Shown here: positions 6,396 to 13,484 of the stretch, piece after piece
Layout: each line of letters opens with the position of its first letter
Position numbering within the stretch: position 1 is the first letter of the stretch
From: DASUAO01 sp046484625
Lineage (GTDB): Bacteria > Actinomycetota > Acidimicrobiia > IMCC26256 > PALSA-555
Reading direction: 5' to 3'
Length of the DNA: 13,550 bases
Assembly: GCA_046484625.1 (NCBI GenBank)
Contig: JAWOIO010000144.1
Location: forward strand, 1 to 13,550
Made by a program: the position numbers and the translations under genes
Notes under the pieces: generated by a model
Seen by the model: only the letters and a program-made list of their open reading frames with translations
Database searches by the model: none
Told to the model about the DNA's origin: nothing

Positions 6396-8652
6396 AGGGA
6401 GTCGCGTCGATCTCGCGGTCGAGGATCTTGATCGGCTCGTTCTCCCAGATGCCGAAGCGTAGATGGAACCGCCGGAGGAACTTCGGCGACCACCAATTGA
6501 GGTGCCCGGCGAGCCGCATGAAGGCCGGGACCAGGGTCGCCCGGATGAGGAACGCGTCGACGAGGATCGCGAGCGTCAGCCCGAGTCCGAAGAGCTTGAC
6601 CTGGAACACCTCCGAGGTGGTCAGGCCGAGGAACACGATGGTCAGGAGCAATGCAGCCGCCGTCACGATGCGCCCCGTCTTCCCCAGCCCGACGGCGACC
6701 GCGCGCTCGTTGTCGTGGTCGTAGTCGTACTCCTCCTTGATGCGACTCAGGAGGAAGACCTCGTAGTCCATCGAGAGCCCGAACGCGATGCAGAACATCA
6801 GCACCGGGGTGAACGTGTCGATGAACCCGGTCTGGGTGTAGCCGAGGAAGCCGGTGAAGCGGCCCTCCTGGAAGATGAACACCATCGCCCCGAAGGTCGC
6901 CGTGAGGCTCAGAATGTTGAGGAAGAGTGCTTTCAACGGGACGAGCAGGCTCCCGGTCATCATGAACAGGAGCGCGAACGTCACCACGGCGATGATCCCG
7001 AGGGCGATCGGCAGGCGGTCGCCGATCGTCGCCTTGGTGTCGACCAGACGCGCCGACGGCCCGGCAACGGTGAACTCGAACGGTGCGCGCGTGTCGCGAA
7101 CTGCGGCGACGAGGTCTTCGCCCTCGCCGGAGATCGGCTCGATGTCCGGCACGACGTTGACCCAGGTGTCGGTCGGGTGGTCGTCGCTGAAGAAGCGCTC
7201 CGAGAGCTGGGTCACCTCGGGCGGGAACGTGCAGTCGCCCTCGGGGCAGACGTCGGTCGGCTTGGGCCCGTAGTAGACGCCGGAGGCCGCGTCCACCCGG
7301 GCGACGCCGGGGAGGTCGTGCACGCGCTTCGCGAACTCGTCGATCTCGGCAACGTCGGCGACCGGATCGACGCCCGGGAGGAACACGCGCAGTGCCGCGT
7401 TCTCGCGGCTCTCGAAGTCCTCGCGGATCCGATCGGTCGCGGCGCGGCTCGTCGCGACATCGGCCGGGATGACGCGGTCGTCGATCTGCCCGAGCTGGAT
7501 CCTGAAGAACGGGATGGCGAGGATGAGGAGCACGGTGACCACCGAGATCGCGTAGATCCACGGGTGTCGCATCACGCGGAGCGCCTGGAGGCCCCAGAAC
7601 CCGTTGTGATCGTCGACCTTGTGCTTGAAGAGCTGACCCTTCTCGATCCGGGGCCCGAGGACCGCCAGGATCGCCGGAAGGACGACGATCGCGGCGACGG
7701 CGGCGAGCCCGACCACTGCGACGCCGGCATACGCGAAGGACCTGAGGTACGGCTGGGGAAAGACGAGGAGCGCGAACAGCGAGATCATCACGGTGCCGGC
7801 GCTGAACGCGACGGTGCGCCCCGCGGTCTGCAAGGTCCGCGCCACGGACACCCGCGACGACGCTCCCGAGGCCAGCTCCTCGCGGAAGCGCGAGACGATG
7901 AACAGCGCGTAGTCGATCGCGAGCCCGAGTCCGAGTCCGGTCGTGAGGTTCATGGCGAACACGGAGACCTCGGTCAGCGACGCGAGGATCGTGAGGACGA
8001 GGAGGGTGCCGACGATCGCGAGGATCCCGATCGCCAGTGGGAGCCCGGCCGCGACGAGGCTGCCGAAGACGAGGACGAGGGCGATCCCCACCAGGGGTGC
8101 GGTGATGAGCTCGGATCGCAGGAGATCCTTCTCGGACCGGTCGCTCACCTGTCGAGCGACCTCGGAGATCCCGGTGATCGCGGTTCCGATGACCGGAGTG
8201 TCGACGGTGAACTCCTCGGAGAGGTGCTCCGCGGCCTTCACCCGCACGTCGAGGTCGCCGCGCAGGATCGCGAAGATCAGCGCCTCGTCGCCCTTGGTGC
8301 TCTTGAGCGGTGGGGGCTTCCCGCTCGTCCAGTAGGAGCCGACCTCGATGACCTCGGGGCGAGTGGCGAGGTCTTCAGCGAGCGCGGTTCCGGCGGCCGC
8401 GACGTCCTCGTCGTCGACCGAGCCGGACTTGGCGGTGACGAGGATCACGAAGTCGGGTTCACCCGCGGTTGGGAACCGTTCGAGCAGCGCCTCGGCCGCG
8501 AACGTCGACTCGCTCCCGGGGTCCTCGAAGCCGCCGGCGGAGAGATCTTCCTTCACGCCCGCACCCAGGACGCCGGCGATGATCAGGAACACGACCGCGC
8601 CGATGATGACGAGCCATCGACCCCGAACCACCCATCGCGCGAGTCGTCGCAT
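6394..8652 (-). CDS. MmpL/RND-family membrane transporter
   Basis: A 752-aa proton-driven transporter of the MmpL type, the group that exports lipids and lipid conjugates in actinobacteria. It has the duplicated RND plan: a membrane helix (13-32), an extracytoplasmic domain (~35-180), a helix bundle (~183-335), a second helix (~365-384), a second outer domain (~386-545) and a second bundle (~547-712). Paired DY residues, thought to relay protons in MmpL3, are at D247-Y248 (GLAIDYALFIVSRF) and D629-Y630 (GLSMDYEVFLLSR). C469 and C474 in the second outer domain could form a disulfide. GGGGG lies five bases before ATG 8652; ATG 8655 directly before it is the alternative. It is divergent from the cNMP genes, and no periplasmic adaptor is nearby. 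The lipid neighbourhood fits a lipid substrate, but this is inference. Confidence 0.93.
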   Translation of the reverse strand: MRRLARWVVRGRWLVIIGAVVFLIIAGVLGAGVKEDLSAGGFEDPGSESTFAAEALLERFPTAGEPDFVILVTAKSGSVDDEDVAAAGTALAEDLATRPEVIEVGSYWTSGKPPPLKSTKGDEALIFAILRGDLDVRVKAAEHLSEEFTVDTPVIGTAITGISEVARQVSDRSEKDLLRSELITAPLVGIALVLVFGSLVAAGLPLAIGILAIVGTLLVLTILASLTEVSVFAMNLTTGLGLGLAIDYALFIVSRFREELASGASSRVSVARTLQTAGRTVAFSAGTVMISLFALLVFPQPYLRSFAYAGVAVVGLAAVAAIVVLPAILAVLGPRIEKGQLFKHKVDDHNGFWGLQALRVMRHPWIYAISVVTVLLILAIPFFRIQLGQIDDRVIPADVATSRAATDRIREDFESRENAALRVFLPGVDPVADVAEIDEFAKRVHDLPGVARVDAASGVYYGPKPTDVCPEGDCTFPPEVTQLSERFFSDDHPTDTWVNVVPDIEPISGEGEDLVAAVRDTRAPFEFTVAGPSARLVDTKATIGDRLPIALGIIAVVTFALLFMMTGSLLVPLKALFLNILSLTATFGAMVFIFQEGRFTGFLGYTQTGFIDTFTPVLMFCIAFGLSMDYEVFLLSRIKEEYDYDHDNERAVAVGLGKTGRIVTAAALLLTIVFLGLTTSEVFQVKLFGLGLTLAILVDAFLIRATLVPAFMRLAGHLNWWSPKFLRRFHLRFGIWENEPIKILDREIDATP

Positions 8653-8687
8653 CATGTCCCCCTGGTCCGGCCCCGAACACCCTGTGC

Positions 8688-8704
8688 GAGCGTACGATAC
8701 GCTC
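8688..8704. promoter_or_regulatory. Inverted repeat overlapping putative divergent -10 boxes
   Basis: GAGCGTA-CGA-TACGCTC is a perfect 7-bp inverted repeat with a 3-bp centre, in the 98-bp gap between the transporter and the stand-alone cNMP gene. TACGAT (8693-8698) on the plus strand and TATCGT on the minus strand both fit -10 boxes inside it. A dimeric regulator bound here could block both genes. It does not match the TGTGA-N6-TCACA consensus of CRP. The promoter calls are weak. Confidence 0.4.
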
Positions 8705-8706
8705 CC

Positions 8707-8735
8707 GCGCATCGCACTCCTGAGTGTGGATGCGC
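8707..8735 (+). promoter_or_regulatory. Leader hairpin upstream of the stand-alone cNMP gene
   Basis: GCGCATC (8707-8713) pairs with GATGCGC (8729-8735). Inside it, CACTC (8715-8719) pairs with GAGTG (8722-8726), giving a roughly 12-bp stem with a small asymmetric internal loop. If transcription starts about seven bases after the TACGAT box, this stem would form the 5' end of the mRNA, five bases before the G-rich ribosome-binding site at 8741-8747. It could stabilise the message or, as DNA, act as a second operator. Confidence 0.4.
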
Positions 8736-8750
8736 AGTGGGGGGGAGAGC

Positions 8751-9206
8751 ATGGCGAAGCCATCTCGACGAGAGCTCGTCGACTTGCTCGCAGACACCAA
8801 CTTGTTCTCGCGCTGCTCCAAGCGCGAGCGCGGCACCGTCGCACGTCACATGGAGACCGCGTCGCTGCCCGCCGATGCCACGCTCATCGAGGAAGGTGAG
8901 GAGGGCGACGCCCTGTTCCTCATCATCGACGGGACCGCATCGGTGCGCCGGGGCGGCGAGGAGGTCCTCGCGGTCGGACCGGGAGCGTGCTTCGGTGAGA
9001 TGGCGCTGCTCGACGGCGAGCCTCGGAGCGCCACCGTGGTCGCGACCGCGCCGGTCACGGTGGCGGTGCTGGGCGTTCGCATGTTCCGCACGCTCCTGCG
9101 GGAGTTCCCCGAGATGACCTTCGAGCTGCTCGCCGGCCTTGCCGCCGAGCTCCGGCGAACCCGCGACGAGCTCGACGCCGCGACGAAGTCGTCCACGTCG
9201 GCATGA
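8751..9206 (+). CDS. Stand-alone cyclic-nucleotide-binding domain protein
   Basis: A 151-aa protein consisting of one cNMP-binding domain (residues ~15-135) and a short C-terminal helix (ELLAGLAAELRRTRDEL, 125-141). The phosphate-binding cassette FGEMALLDGEPRSAT (81-95) is canonical, with E83 for the ribose 2'-hydroxyl and R92 for the cyclic phosphate, so cAMP or cGMP binding is well supported. There is no helix-turn-helix, so it is not a CRP/FNR regulator, and no enzyme domain. GGGGGAG lies three bases before ATG 8751; an upstream in-frame ATG at 8724 lies inside the leader hairpin and is unlikely. Its TGA overlaps the next ATG (ATGA), so it should be translationally coupled to the cNMP-patatin protein. 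I infer a regulatory subunit or nucleotide sink for that enzyme. Confidence 0.88.
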   Translation: MAKPSRRELVDLLADTNLFSRCSKRERGTVARHMETASLPADATLIEEGEEGDALFLIIDGTASVRRGGEEVLAVGPGACFGEMALLDGEPRSATVVATAPVTVAVLGVRMFRTLLREFPEMTFELLAGLAAELRRTRDELDAATKSSTSA

Positions 9207-11032
9207 CCGTCGCCAGGGACGGCGGATTCGTCCCACGCGACGCGATCGAGCGACTGATCGAGGACAGCTCGATCTTCAAGGGCCTCGATGCTTCCGAGCG
9301 CGGCCTGCTCGCCGAGCAGTTCGAGCCGCAGGCGATACCGGGCGGCGCCGTGCTGATGCGCCAGGGCGACCCGGCCGACGCGCTCTACCTGGTCTCGGTC
9401 GGACGGTTCCGGGTGTCGATCGAACGCGACGATGGAACCGAGACGGTCGTCGCCGAGCTCGGACGCGGCGACATCGTCGGCGAGCTCGCGCTCATCACCG
9501 ACGACCCGCGGTCGGCGACCGTCACCGCTGTCCGTGACAGCCAGGTGCTGCGTCTCGACACGAACGCCTTCACCCGGCTCGTCACCACGAACCCGACCAT
9601 CCAGCGCGAGTTCACCACCGAGGTCGTCCGGCGCCTGGTGCGCTCGTTCCGGGAAGGCAGCCCGACCAGCCCGGTCGCGACGATTGCAGTGGTGCCGCTC
9701 GACAGCGCGCCCGCGGTCATCGGGATGAGTGAACGTCTCCACCGGTCGCTCGATCGGCTCGCCGGGCCGGCCGGTCACATCACGAAGGAATCCACGGCAG
9801 CGGCCGTGGGGACTCTCGCAGAGGTCGGGCCCGACCGACTCGCGGCGTGGTTCGCGGAGCTCGAGAGCGGGTTCGAGGTCGTTGCGTACCAGGGGAGCCC
9901 CGACCCCGGATCGTGGACCGACGCCTGCATCCGGCAGGCCGATCTCGTGCTGGTGGTCGCGTCCGCGGACGGCTCTCCCGTCGTGCGCGACATCGAGCGG
10001 TCGATCGCGGAGCGGCGACGCCTCCTCAAGAACCGGGTGGAGCTGGTGCTCGTGCACCCGGCATCCACGGAAGACCCGAGGGAGACCCGTCGATTCCTCA
10101 CGGAACGTGACATCGATCGTCACCACCACGTCCGCGTCGACCGGGATGCCGACATCGATCGCGTCGCCCGCCTGATCCTGGGGCGGGGCATCGGGGTGGT
10201 CTTCAGCGGAGGCGGAGCGCGTGGCATCGCGGGCATCGGCGTCTACCAGGCGTTGCTCGAGGCCGGTGTTCCCGTCGACGCGACCGGGGGGACGAGCATC
10301 GGCTCGCTGCTCGCCGGCGGCGCCGCACGCGGCCACACGCCCGACGAGATCGCGGCCCAGATCCGAGCCGCGGTGCTCGACTCGTCACCGTTCGACGTCA
10401 CGTTCCCGATCGTGTCGCTCGCCCGCGGCCGCCGCGTGACGCAGTCCATCCAGGACGGCGCCGACGGCCTGGACCTCGAGGACGGGTGGCGCCACGTCTA
10501 CTGCGTCTCGACCAACCTCACCACCGGACAGGAGGTCGTGCACCGCAGCGGTCCCGGGTGGTTCGCGATCCGGGCGAGCTTCTCGATCCCCGGTGTCTTC
10601 CCGCCGGTGCGCACCGAGGACGGCGACCTGCTCGTCGACGGCGGGATGCTCGACAACATGCCCGTCGGCGTCATGCGCGACGAGCACGAGGGGATCTCGG
10701 TGATCGCGATCGACGTCGGCAAGGCGCGCGATGTCGTCGCCGGAGCCCTTCCCGACAACGGTGTGGTGTCCGGCTGGAAGCTCCTGCGCAACCGGATGCG
10801 CCGCAAGAAGAACCGCACGAGTGCAGCAGGCCTCGGGCGGATCCTCATGCGACTCACCGAGCTCGGCAGCGACCAGGACGCCGACCACGGCGACCTCTAC
10901 ATCCGGCCCGAGATCGACGACTACAGCATCGCCGACTTCAAGGCCTTCGACCGCCTGATCGAACTGGGCTACGAGGCCGGTCGGCGCGAGGTCGCCGCGT
11001 GGCTGGCGTCGGGAGACGCGCCCAAGTTCTGA
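9203..11032 (+). CDS. cNMP-binding patatin-like phospholipase (neuropathy target esterase family)
   Basis: A 609-aa cytosolic or membrane-associated lysophospholipase-type enzyme. Residues ~18-150 are a cNMP domain with cassette VGELALITDDPRSAT (92-106; E94, R103). Residues ~155-325 match the NTE linker region, including DACIRQADLVLVVA (240-253) and HHHVR (307-311). Residues ~328-510 are the patatin domain: oxyanion GGGARG (336-341), nucleophile S365 in GTSIG (363-367) and catalytic D479 in DGGMLDN (479-485). The Ser-Asp dyad is complete. Animal NTE carries three cNMP domains and an N-terminal membrane helix; this protein has one cNMP domain and no helix. Mycobacterial Rv2565 and Rv3728 are described as similar cNMP-patatin proteins. 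The ATG at 9203 overlaps the upstream stop. Cyclic-nucleotide control of lipid hydrolysis is plausible, though NTE cNMP domains often fail to bind nucleotide. Confidence 0.93.
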   Translation: MTVARDGGFVPRDAIERLIEDSSIFKGLDASERGLLAEQFEPQAIPGGAVLMRQGDPADALYLVSVGRFRVSIERDDGTETVVAELGRGDIVGELALITDDPRSATVTAVRDSQVLRLDTNAFTRLVTTNPTIQREFTTEVVRRLVRSFREGSPTSPVATIAVVPLDSAPAVIGMSERLHRSLDRLAGPAGHITKESTAAAVGTLAEVGPDRLAAWFAELESGFEVVAYQGSPDPGSWTDACIRQADLVLVVASADGSPVVRDIERSIAERRRLLKNRVELVLVHPASTEDPRETRRFLTERDIDRHHHVRVDRDADIDRVARLILGRGIGVVFSGGGARGIAGIGVYQALLEAGVPVDATGGTSIGSLLAGGAARGHTPDEIAAQIRAAVLDSSPFDVTFPIVSLARGRRVTQSIQDGADGLDLEDGWRHVYCVSTNLTTGQEVVHRSGPGWFAIRASFSIPGVFPPVRTEDGDLLVDGGMLDNMPVGVMRDEHEGISVIAIDVGKARDVVAGALPDNGVVSGWKLLRNRMRRKKNRTSAAGLGRILMRLTELGSDQDADHGDLYIRPEIDDYSIADFKAFDRLIELGYEAGRREVAAWLASGDAPKF

Positions 11033-11075
11033 CCCGAGTCCCGCGCCCCCCACTGCGCCCGAGGTTCCTGGTTCT

Positions 11076-11108
11076 CCCCTGAGGCGCGCTGGGGATGAGG
11101 GTCAGGGG
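11076..11108. terminator. Possible terminator stem between convergent patatin and flavodoxin-fold genes
   Basis: CCCCTGA (11076-11082) and TCAGGGG (11102-11108) are perfect complements around a 19-base loop. They lie in the 69-bp gap between two convergent stops and overlap the minus-strand stop codon. The loop is long and there is no T run, so this is a weak candidate. Confidence 0.3.
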
Positions 11109-11563
11109 ACGTCGAGGGTGAGCCCTGCGGCGACGCTGGCTCCGAGCTCGCGGCACGCGGCCACGTCGGCGGGCGTCGGGGTCCCGACCACGCACACGGT
11201 CGCCTGCACCCGCCGCCACCGCAGCCCGGTCGTGATGACCTCGAGGGCGCGCTCGGCGCCGGTCGTGTCGTCGTTGCCGTGGAGGTACGCCGAGAACGGG
11301 CGCCCGACGGTCGACTCGAGGCAGGGGTAGTAGACGAGGTCGAAGAAGTGCTTGAGCGCGCCCGAGAGATAGCCCAGGTTGGCGGGCGAGCCGAGGACCA
11401 GCCCGTCGGCCGCGAGGACATCGGACGCGGTCGCCGCCAGGGCCGGGACCTCGACCACCTCCACGCCGTCGATGTGCTCGTCGCGCGCGCCGGCCCGCAC
11501 GGCGTCGAACATCGTGTGCATCGACGGGGACGGCGTGTGGTGGACGATCAGGAGCCTCGGCAT
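11102..11563 (-). CDS. Flavodoxin-fold / NAD(P)H-dependent FMN reductase-like protein
   Basis: A 153-aa flavodoxin-like protein, predicted to bind FMN and act in cytosolic redox reactions. The first strand LLIVHHT and following loop (PSPSMHTM, 11-18) form the FMN-phosphate site. GSPANLGYLSGALKHFFD (58-75) is the second flavin loop, typical of NAD(P)H:quinone/FMN reductases of the WrbA or flavodoxin-2 type. YLHGNDDTTGAERALEVI (93-110) is the third. No clear Shine-Dalgarno precedes ATG 11563, so the mRNA may be leaderless or poorly translated. It is divergent from the tandem-repeat membrane protein across a palindromic site (11594-11608). The electron donor and acceptor cannot be told. Confidence 0.87.
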   Translation of the reverse strand: MPRLLIVHHTPSPSMHTMFDAVRAGARDEHIDGVEVVEVPALAATASDVLAADGLVLGSPANLGYLSGALKHFFDLVYYPCLESTVGRPFSAYLHGNDDTTGAERALEVITTGLRWRRVQATVCVVGTPTPADVAACRELGASVAAGLTLDVP

Positions 11564-11593
11564 GCGCGGGACGAGCGTACGCGGCTAGATTGT

Positions 11594-11608
11594 CGACCTA
11601 ATAGGTCG
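11594..11608. promoter_or_regulatory. 15-bp palindrome, probable operator in divergent intergenic region
   Basis: CGACCTA-A-TAGGTCG is a perfect 7-bp inverted repeat around one base, the usual shape for a TetR- or MarR-type dimer site. It lies 31 bp upstream of the flavodoxin-fold start and 132 bp upstream of the membrane protein start, in the AT-richest part of the gap. GGTCGG recurs at 11604-11609 and 11615-11620, one helical turn apart. TAGATT (11585-11590) just beside it could be a plus-strand -10 box. No regulator gene is next to it, so the binding protein is unknown. Confidence 0.5.
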
Positions 11609-11740
11609 GATTTTGGTCGGTGTCACCGCGCGACGACCGCGTCCGAGCTCGGGCACGAAGTCCGAGGAGTCGAGGACCAGCGGCCCACGAGCTCTCGTGA
11701 CGCCGAGAGGATGATCGAGACGATGGAGGCCGAGGGACCG

Positions 11741-12691
11741 ATGTCCGTACCGCGCGCCCGGTCCCGTCGAGGTCCGCTGGTCGCCGCCGTCGCCGTCGGG
11801 CTGGGTCTGGCGCTCGCGCCGGTCGCGTTCCAGATGTTCTCGCGTGCGCCCGGGGGCGGCGACATGATCGACGCGTTCCGTCCGTACATGACCGAGGCGA
11901 AGATCGGCGGGTACCAGGATCAGCTCGCCGTCATCGACGCCGCCCACTCGGAGATCGGCCGCTCGGTGGTCCCGGCCCTCACGGACGAGCTTGGTCTCGA
12001 CGAGGCCGCGGTGAGCACCCAGTTCGTGCCGTTCGCGACCTTCGTCGACGGCTGGCCGACGATCGACGCCGACATGGGCGAGATGCTCCGGACGATGAAG
12101 GGCGACATCCCGAACTACGAGGCCGTCGACGCGTTGCCGCCGTTCGCATTGTTCCCGTGGTTCTTCGTCGCCCCGGGCCTGCTCATCGCCGGCATCGGCA
12201 TCGCTGCGCTCGTCGCGGCTCGCAGGGATCGGGCGACCCGTGGGCTGCTGATCGCGCTCGCGGTGATGGGGATCGGCGTGATCGCGGCTCCGGCCATCTT
12301 CCAGATGTTCACCCGCGCCCCCAAGGGTGCCGACATGATCGACGACTTCCGGCCGTACATGAAGACAACGAAGCTCCGGACGATCCAGGGGTACTTCGTC
12401 ACCATGGCCGCAGGGGAGGGCAACCTGCGCACCGCGGTCCTCCCCGCGCTGACGACCGCACCGGGGCCGGAGGTCGGGGACTTCGTGGAGGAGTGGCCCA
12501 CGATCTTCCGTGACTTCGCGCCGATGATCGCGACGATGCAGGAGAACGTCGAGAACTACCAGGGCGTGGACGCGCTCCCGCCCTTCGACCTCTTCCCGTG
12601 GTTCTTCGTGGTGCCGGGTGCGCTCGTCGTCCTCTTCGCCTTCGCCGCCCGACCCCGCCGTGACCGCATCCACCAGACCGCACATCCATAA
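11741..12691 (+). CDS. Membrane protein of two tandem homologous units, unknown function
   Basis: A 316-aa protein that I do not recognise, made of two copies of one ~145-residue unit. Each unit has a membrane helix (13-30; 169-187), a motif FQMFxRAPxGxDMIDxFRPYM (30-50; 187-207), a soluble region of ~80 residues and a closing motif NYxxVDALPPFxLFPWFFVxPG (125-146; 272-293) that leads into a second helix (138-160; 285-303). Basic residues at 5-10, 161-167 and 304-309 predict cytoplasmic ends, with both loops of ~105 residues outside. I chose ATG 11741, preceded by GAGGG and GGAGG; ATG 11711 and 11723 are in frame but place charged residues ahead of the helix. The gene lies 22 bp before the secreted-protein gene, probably one operon. 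Conserved acidic and aromatic loop residues suggest an outer-face binding or scaffold role. Confidence 0.8.
   Translation: MSVPRARSRRGPLVAAVAVGLGLALAPVAFQMFSRAPGGGDMIDAFRPYMTEAKIGGYQDQLAVIDAAHSEIGRSVVPALTDELGLDEAAVSTQFVPFATFVDGWPTIDADMGEMLRTMKGDIPNYEAVDALPPFALFPWFFVAPGLLIAGIGIAALVAARRDRATRGLLIALAVMGIGVIAAPAIFQMFTRAPKGADMIDDFRPYMKTTKLRTIQGYFVTMAAGEGNLRTAVLPALTTAPGPEVGDFVEEWPTIFRDFAPMIATMQENVENYQGVDALPPFDLFPWFFVVPGALVVLFAFAARPRRDRIHQTAHP
11771..12220 (+). repeat. Unit 1 of the internal protein duplication
   Basis: Codes for residues 11-160 of the membrane protein: helix, outer loop, helix. It aligns with unit 2 (12239-12655) through the FQMF..RAP..DMID..FRPYM and VDALPPF.LFPWFF motifs. Many identical residues use different third bases in the two units, so the duplication is old rather than recent. 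Confidence 0.75.
12239..12655 (+). repeat. Unit 2 of the internal protein duplication
   Basis: Codes for residues 167-305, the second helix-loop-helix unit. Its soluble loop is shorter than in unit 1: it lacks part of the stretch at residues 84-98 of unit 1, but keeps the EWPTI/DM-type block (251-268) before the closing motif. Confidence 0.75.
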
Positions 12692-12713
12692 CCCCCTGCG
12701 ACAAGGAGCAACC

Positions 12714-13414
12714 ATGCACGCTCGTACCCGTGTCGTCCTCGCGACGCTCGCCGCACTGGCGCTCGTCGGGACGTCGACCGCCACCGCCGACGTGGCGGCC
12801 AAGAAGAAGAGCACGGCGCTGGTCGGAGTCTTCGAGATCGACGCCGTCGACTGCGCGACGGCCGAGGTGTCGGGCTCGTACTTCCGGATGATCCAGGCCG
12901 GCGGCACCGCCGAAGCCGGTCCGTTCCTCCCCAACGGCGACTCGACCTGCACCGACCAGTCGTACACCGGCCTCACTGCCGGGACCGACGGTGGGCTGCG
13001 AACCGGTGAGTACCAGCCGCAGCCCGACCCGCCGTTCGACGGGGCCGGGAACGGTCTCGCCGACGCCATCTTCGAGCCGGCCACGTTCTTCGCGCTGAAG
13101 TTCGCGGTGTCGACCAACGAGGCCGACCCCCAGAGCGGCACCGCGGTTCCGGCTCCCAAGATCACGGCCTCGAAGAAGGGCGCGCTCAGTGGGCAGCTGA
13201 AGGCGATCTCGGTGGCCTACGGAGGCCAGGAGTTCAACCAGGGCACGCCGAAGCCGGATGGCACGATCGAAGGTGGTACGTCGGCGCTCACCGGCACCAC
13301 GACAAGAAGTCGGGCGCCTACACCATCGAATGGACGAGCCAGATCGCGGGAGGCTCGTTCGACGGCTTCACCGGTGTGTGGCACCTCGAGGGCACCTTCA
13401 CGAAGGCGAAGTAG
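12714..13414 (+). CDS. Secreted hypothetical protein, apparently interrupted by a -1 frameshift
   Basis: Unrecognised exported protein. AAGGAG lies five bases before ATG 12714. Residues 1-25 are a Sec signal peptide (basic MHARTR, hydrophobic core to ~19, likely cleavage near TATA-DV). The mature part is small, polar and beta-rich, with C47 and C79 as a possible disulfide. The literal frame runs to TGA 13463, but after residue ~194 it turns into Arg/Ser/Pro-rich noise and reads into a terminator hairpin. In the -1 frame the sequence from 13297 continues sensibly (HDKKSGAYTIEWTSQ, then GGSFDGFTGVWHLEGTF) to TAG 13412-13414, just before the hairpin. One missing base, possibly a C in the CC of GGCACCACGAC, explains this. 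The restored protein would be ~233 aa. It could be a sequencing error, a recent mutation or a real frameshift. It follows the tandem-repeat membrane protein by 22 bp. Confidence 0.78.
13291..13301 (+). other. Inferred frameshift site
   Basis: The reading frame that makes sense changes here. Upstream codons give GGTSALTG; one added base after GGCACC would give GT followed by HDKKSG. No slippery heptamer of the X-XXY-YYZ type with a downstream pseudoknot is obvious, so a one-base deletion or read error is more likely than programmed frameshifting. Confidence 0.6.
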
Positions 13415-13429
13415 AACTCACGCGTTTCG

Positions 13430-13466
13430 GCGTCAGCAGCCCCCGCTCACGCGGGGCTGCTGACGC
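13430..13466 (+). terminator. Strong terminator-like hairpin after the secreted-protein gene
   Basis: GCGTCAGCAG (13430-13439) pairs with CTGCTGACGC (13457-13466), and CCCCGC (13441-13446) pairs with GCGGGG (13451-13456) around a TCAC loop, with one bulged C. That is about 16 base pairs. It starts 15 bases after the TAG of the corrected reading frame. There is no U tract, as is common for GC-rich actinobacterial terminators. The literal frame's stop lies inside its right arm. Confidence 0.7.
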
Positions 13467-13484
13467 ACGAACGTCGTGGCTCGA

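Noticed and set aside
6463..9117. 884-codon open frame on the plus strand opposite the transporter
   Set aside because: Its translation is Arg/Asp/Glu/His-rich low complexity with no domain, and it is antisense to a clear MmpL-type protein. Long antisense frames are expected at this G+C.
8751..9206. CRP/FNR-type transcription regulator
   Set aside because: Only the cNMP domain is present, with no room for a helix-turn-helix in 151 aa, and no TGTGA-N6-TCACA-like site was found in the nearby gaps.
8846..10336. 496-codon minus-strand frame opposite the cNMP and patatin genes
   Set aside because: The opposite strand carries canonical cNMP and patatin motifs; this frame is charged low complexity without motifs.
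11585..13165. 526-codon minus-strand frame opposite the tandem-repeat membrane protein and secreted protein
   Set aside because: The plus strand gives membrane helices, conserved repeats, good ribosome-binding sites and a signal peptide; the minus frame gives none.
13285..13305. Programmed -1 ribosomal frameshift
   Set aside because: No convincing slippery heptamer or following pseudoknot was seen. The hairpin at 13430 is too far away and looks like a terminator. A single-base deletion is simpler.
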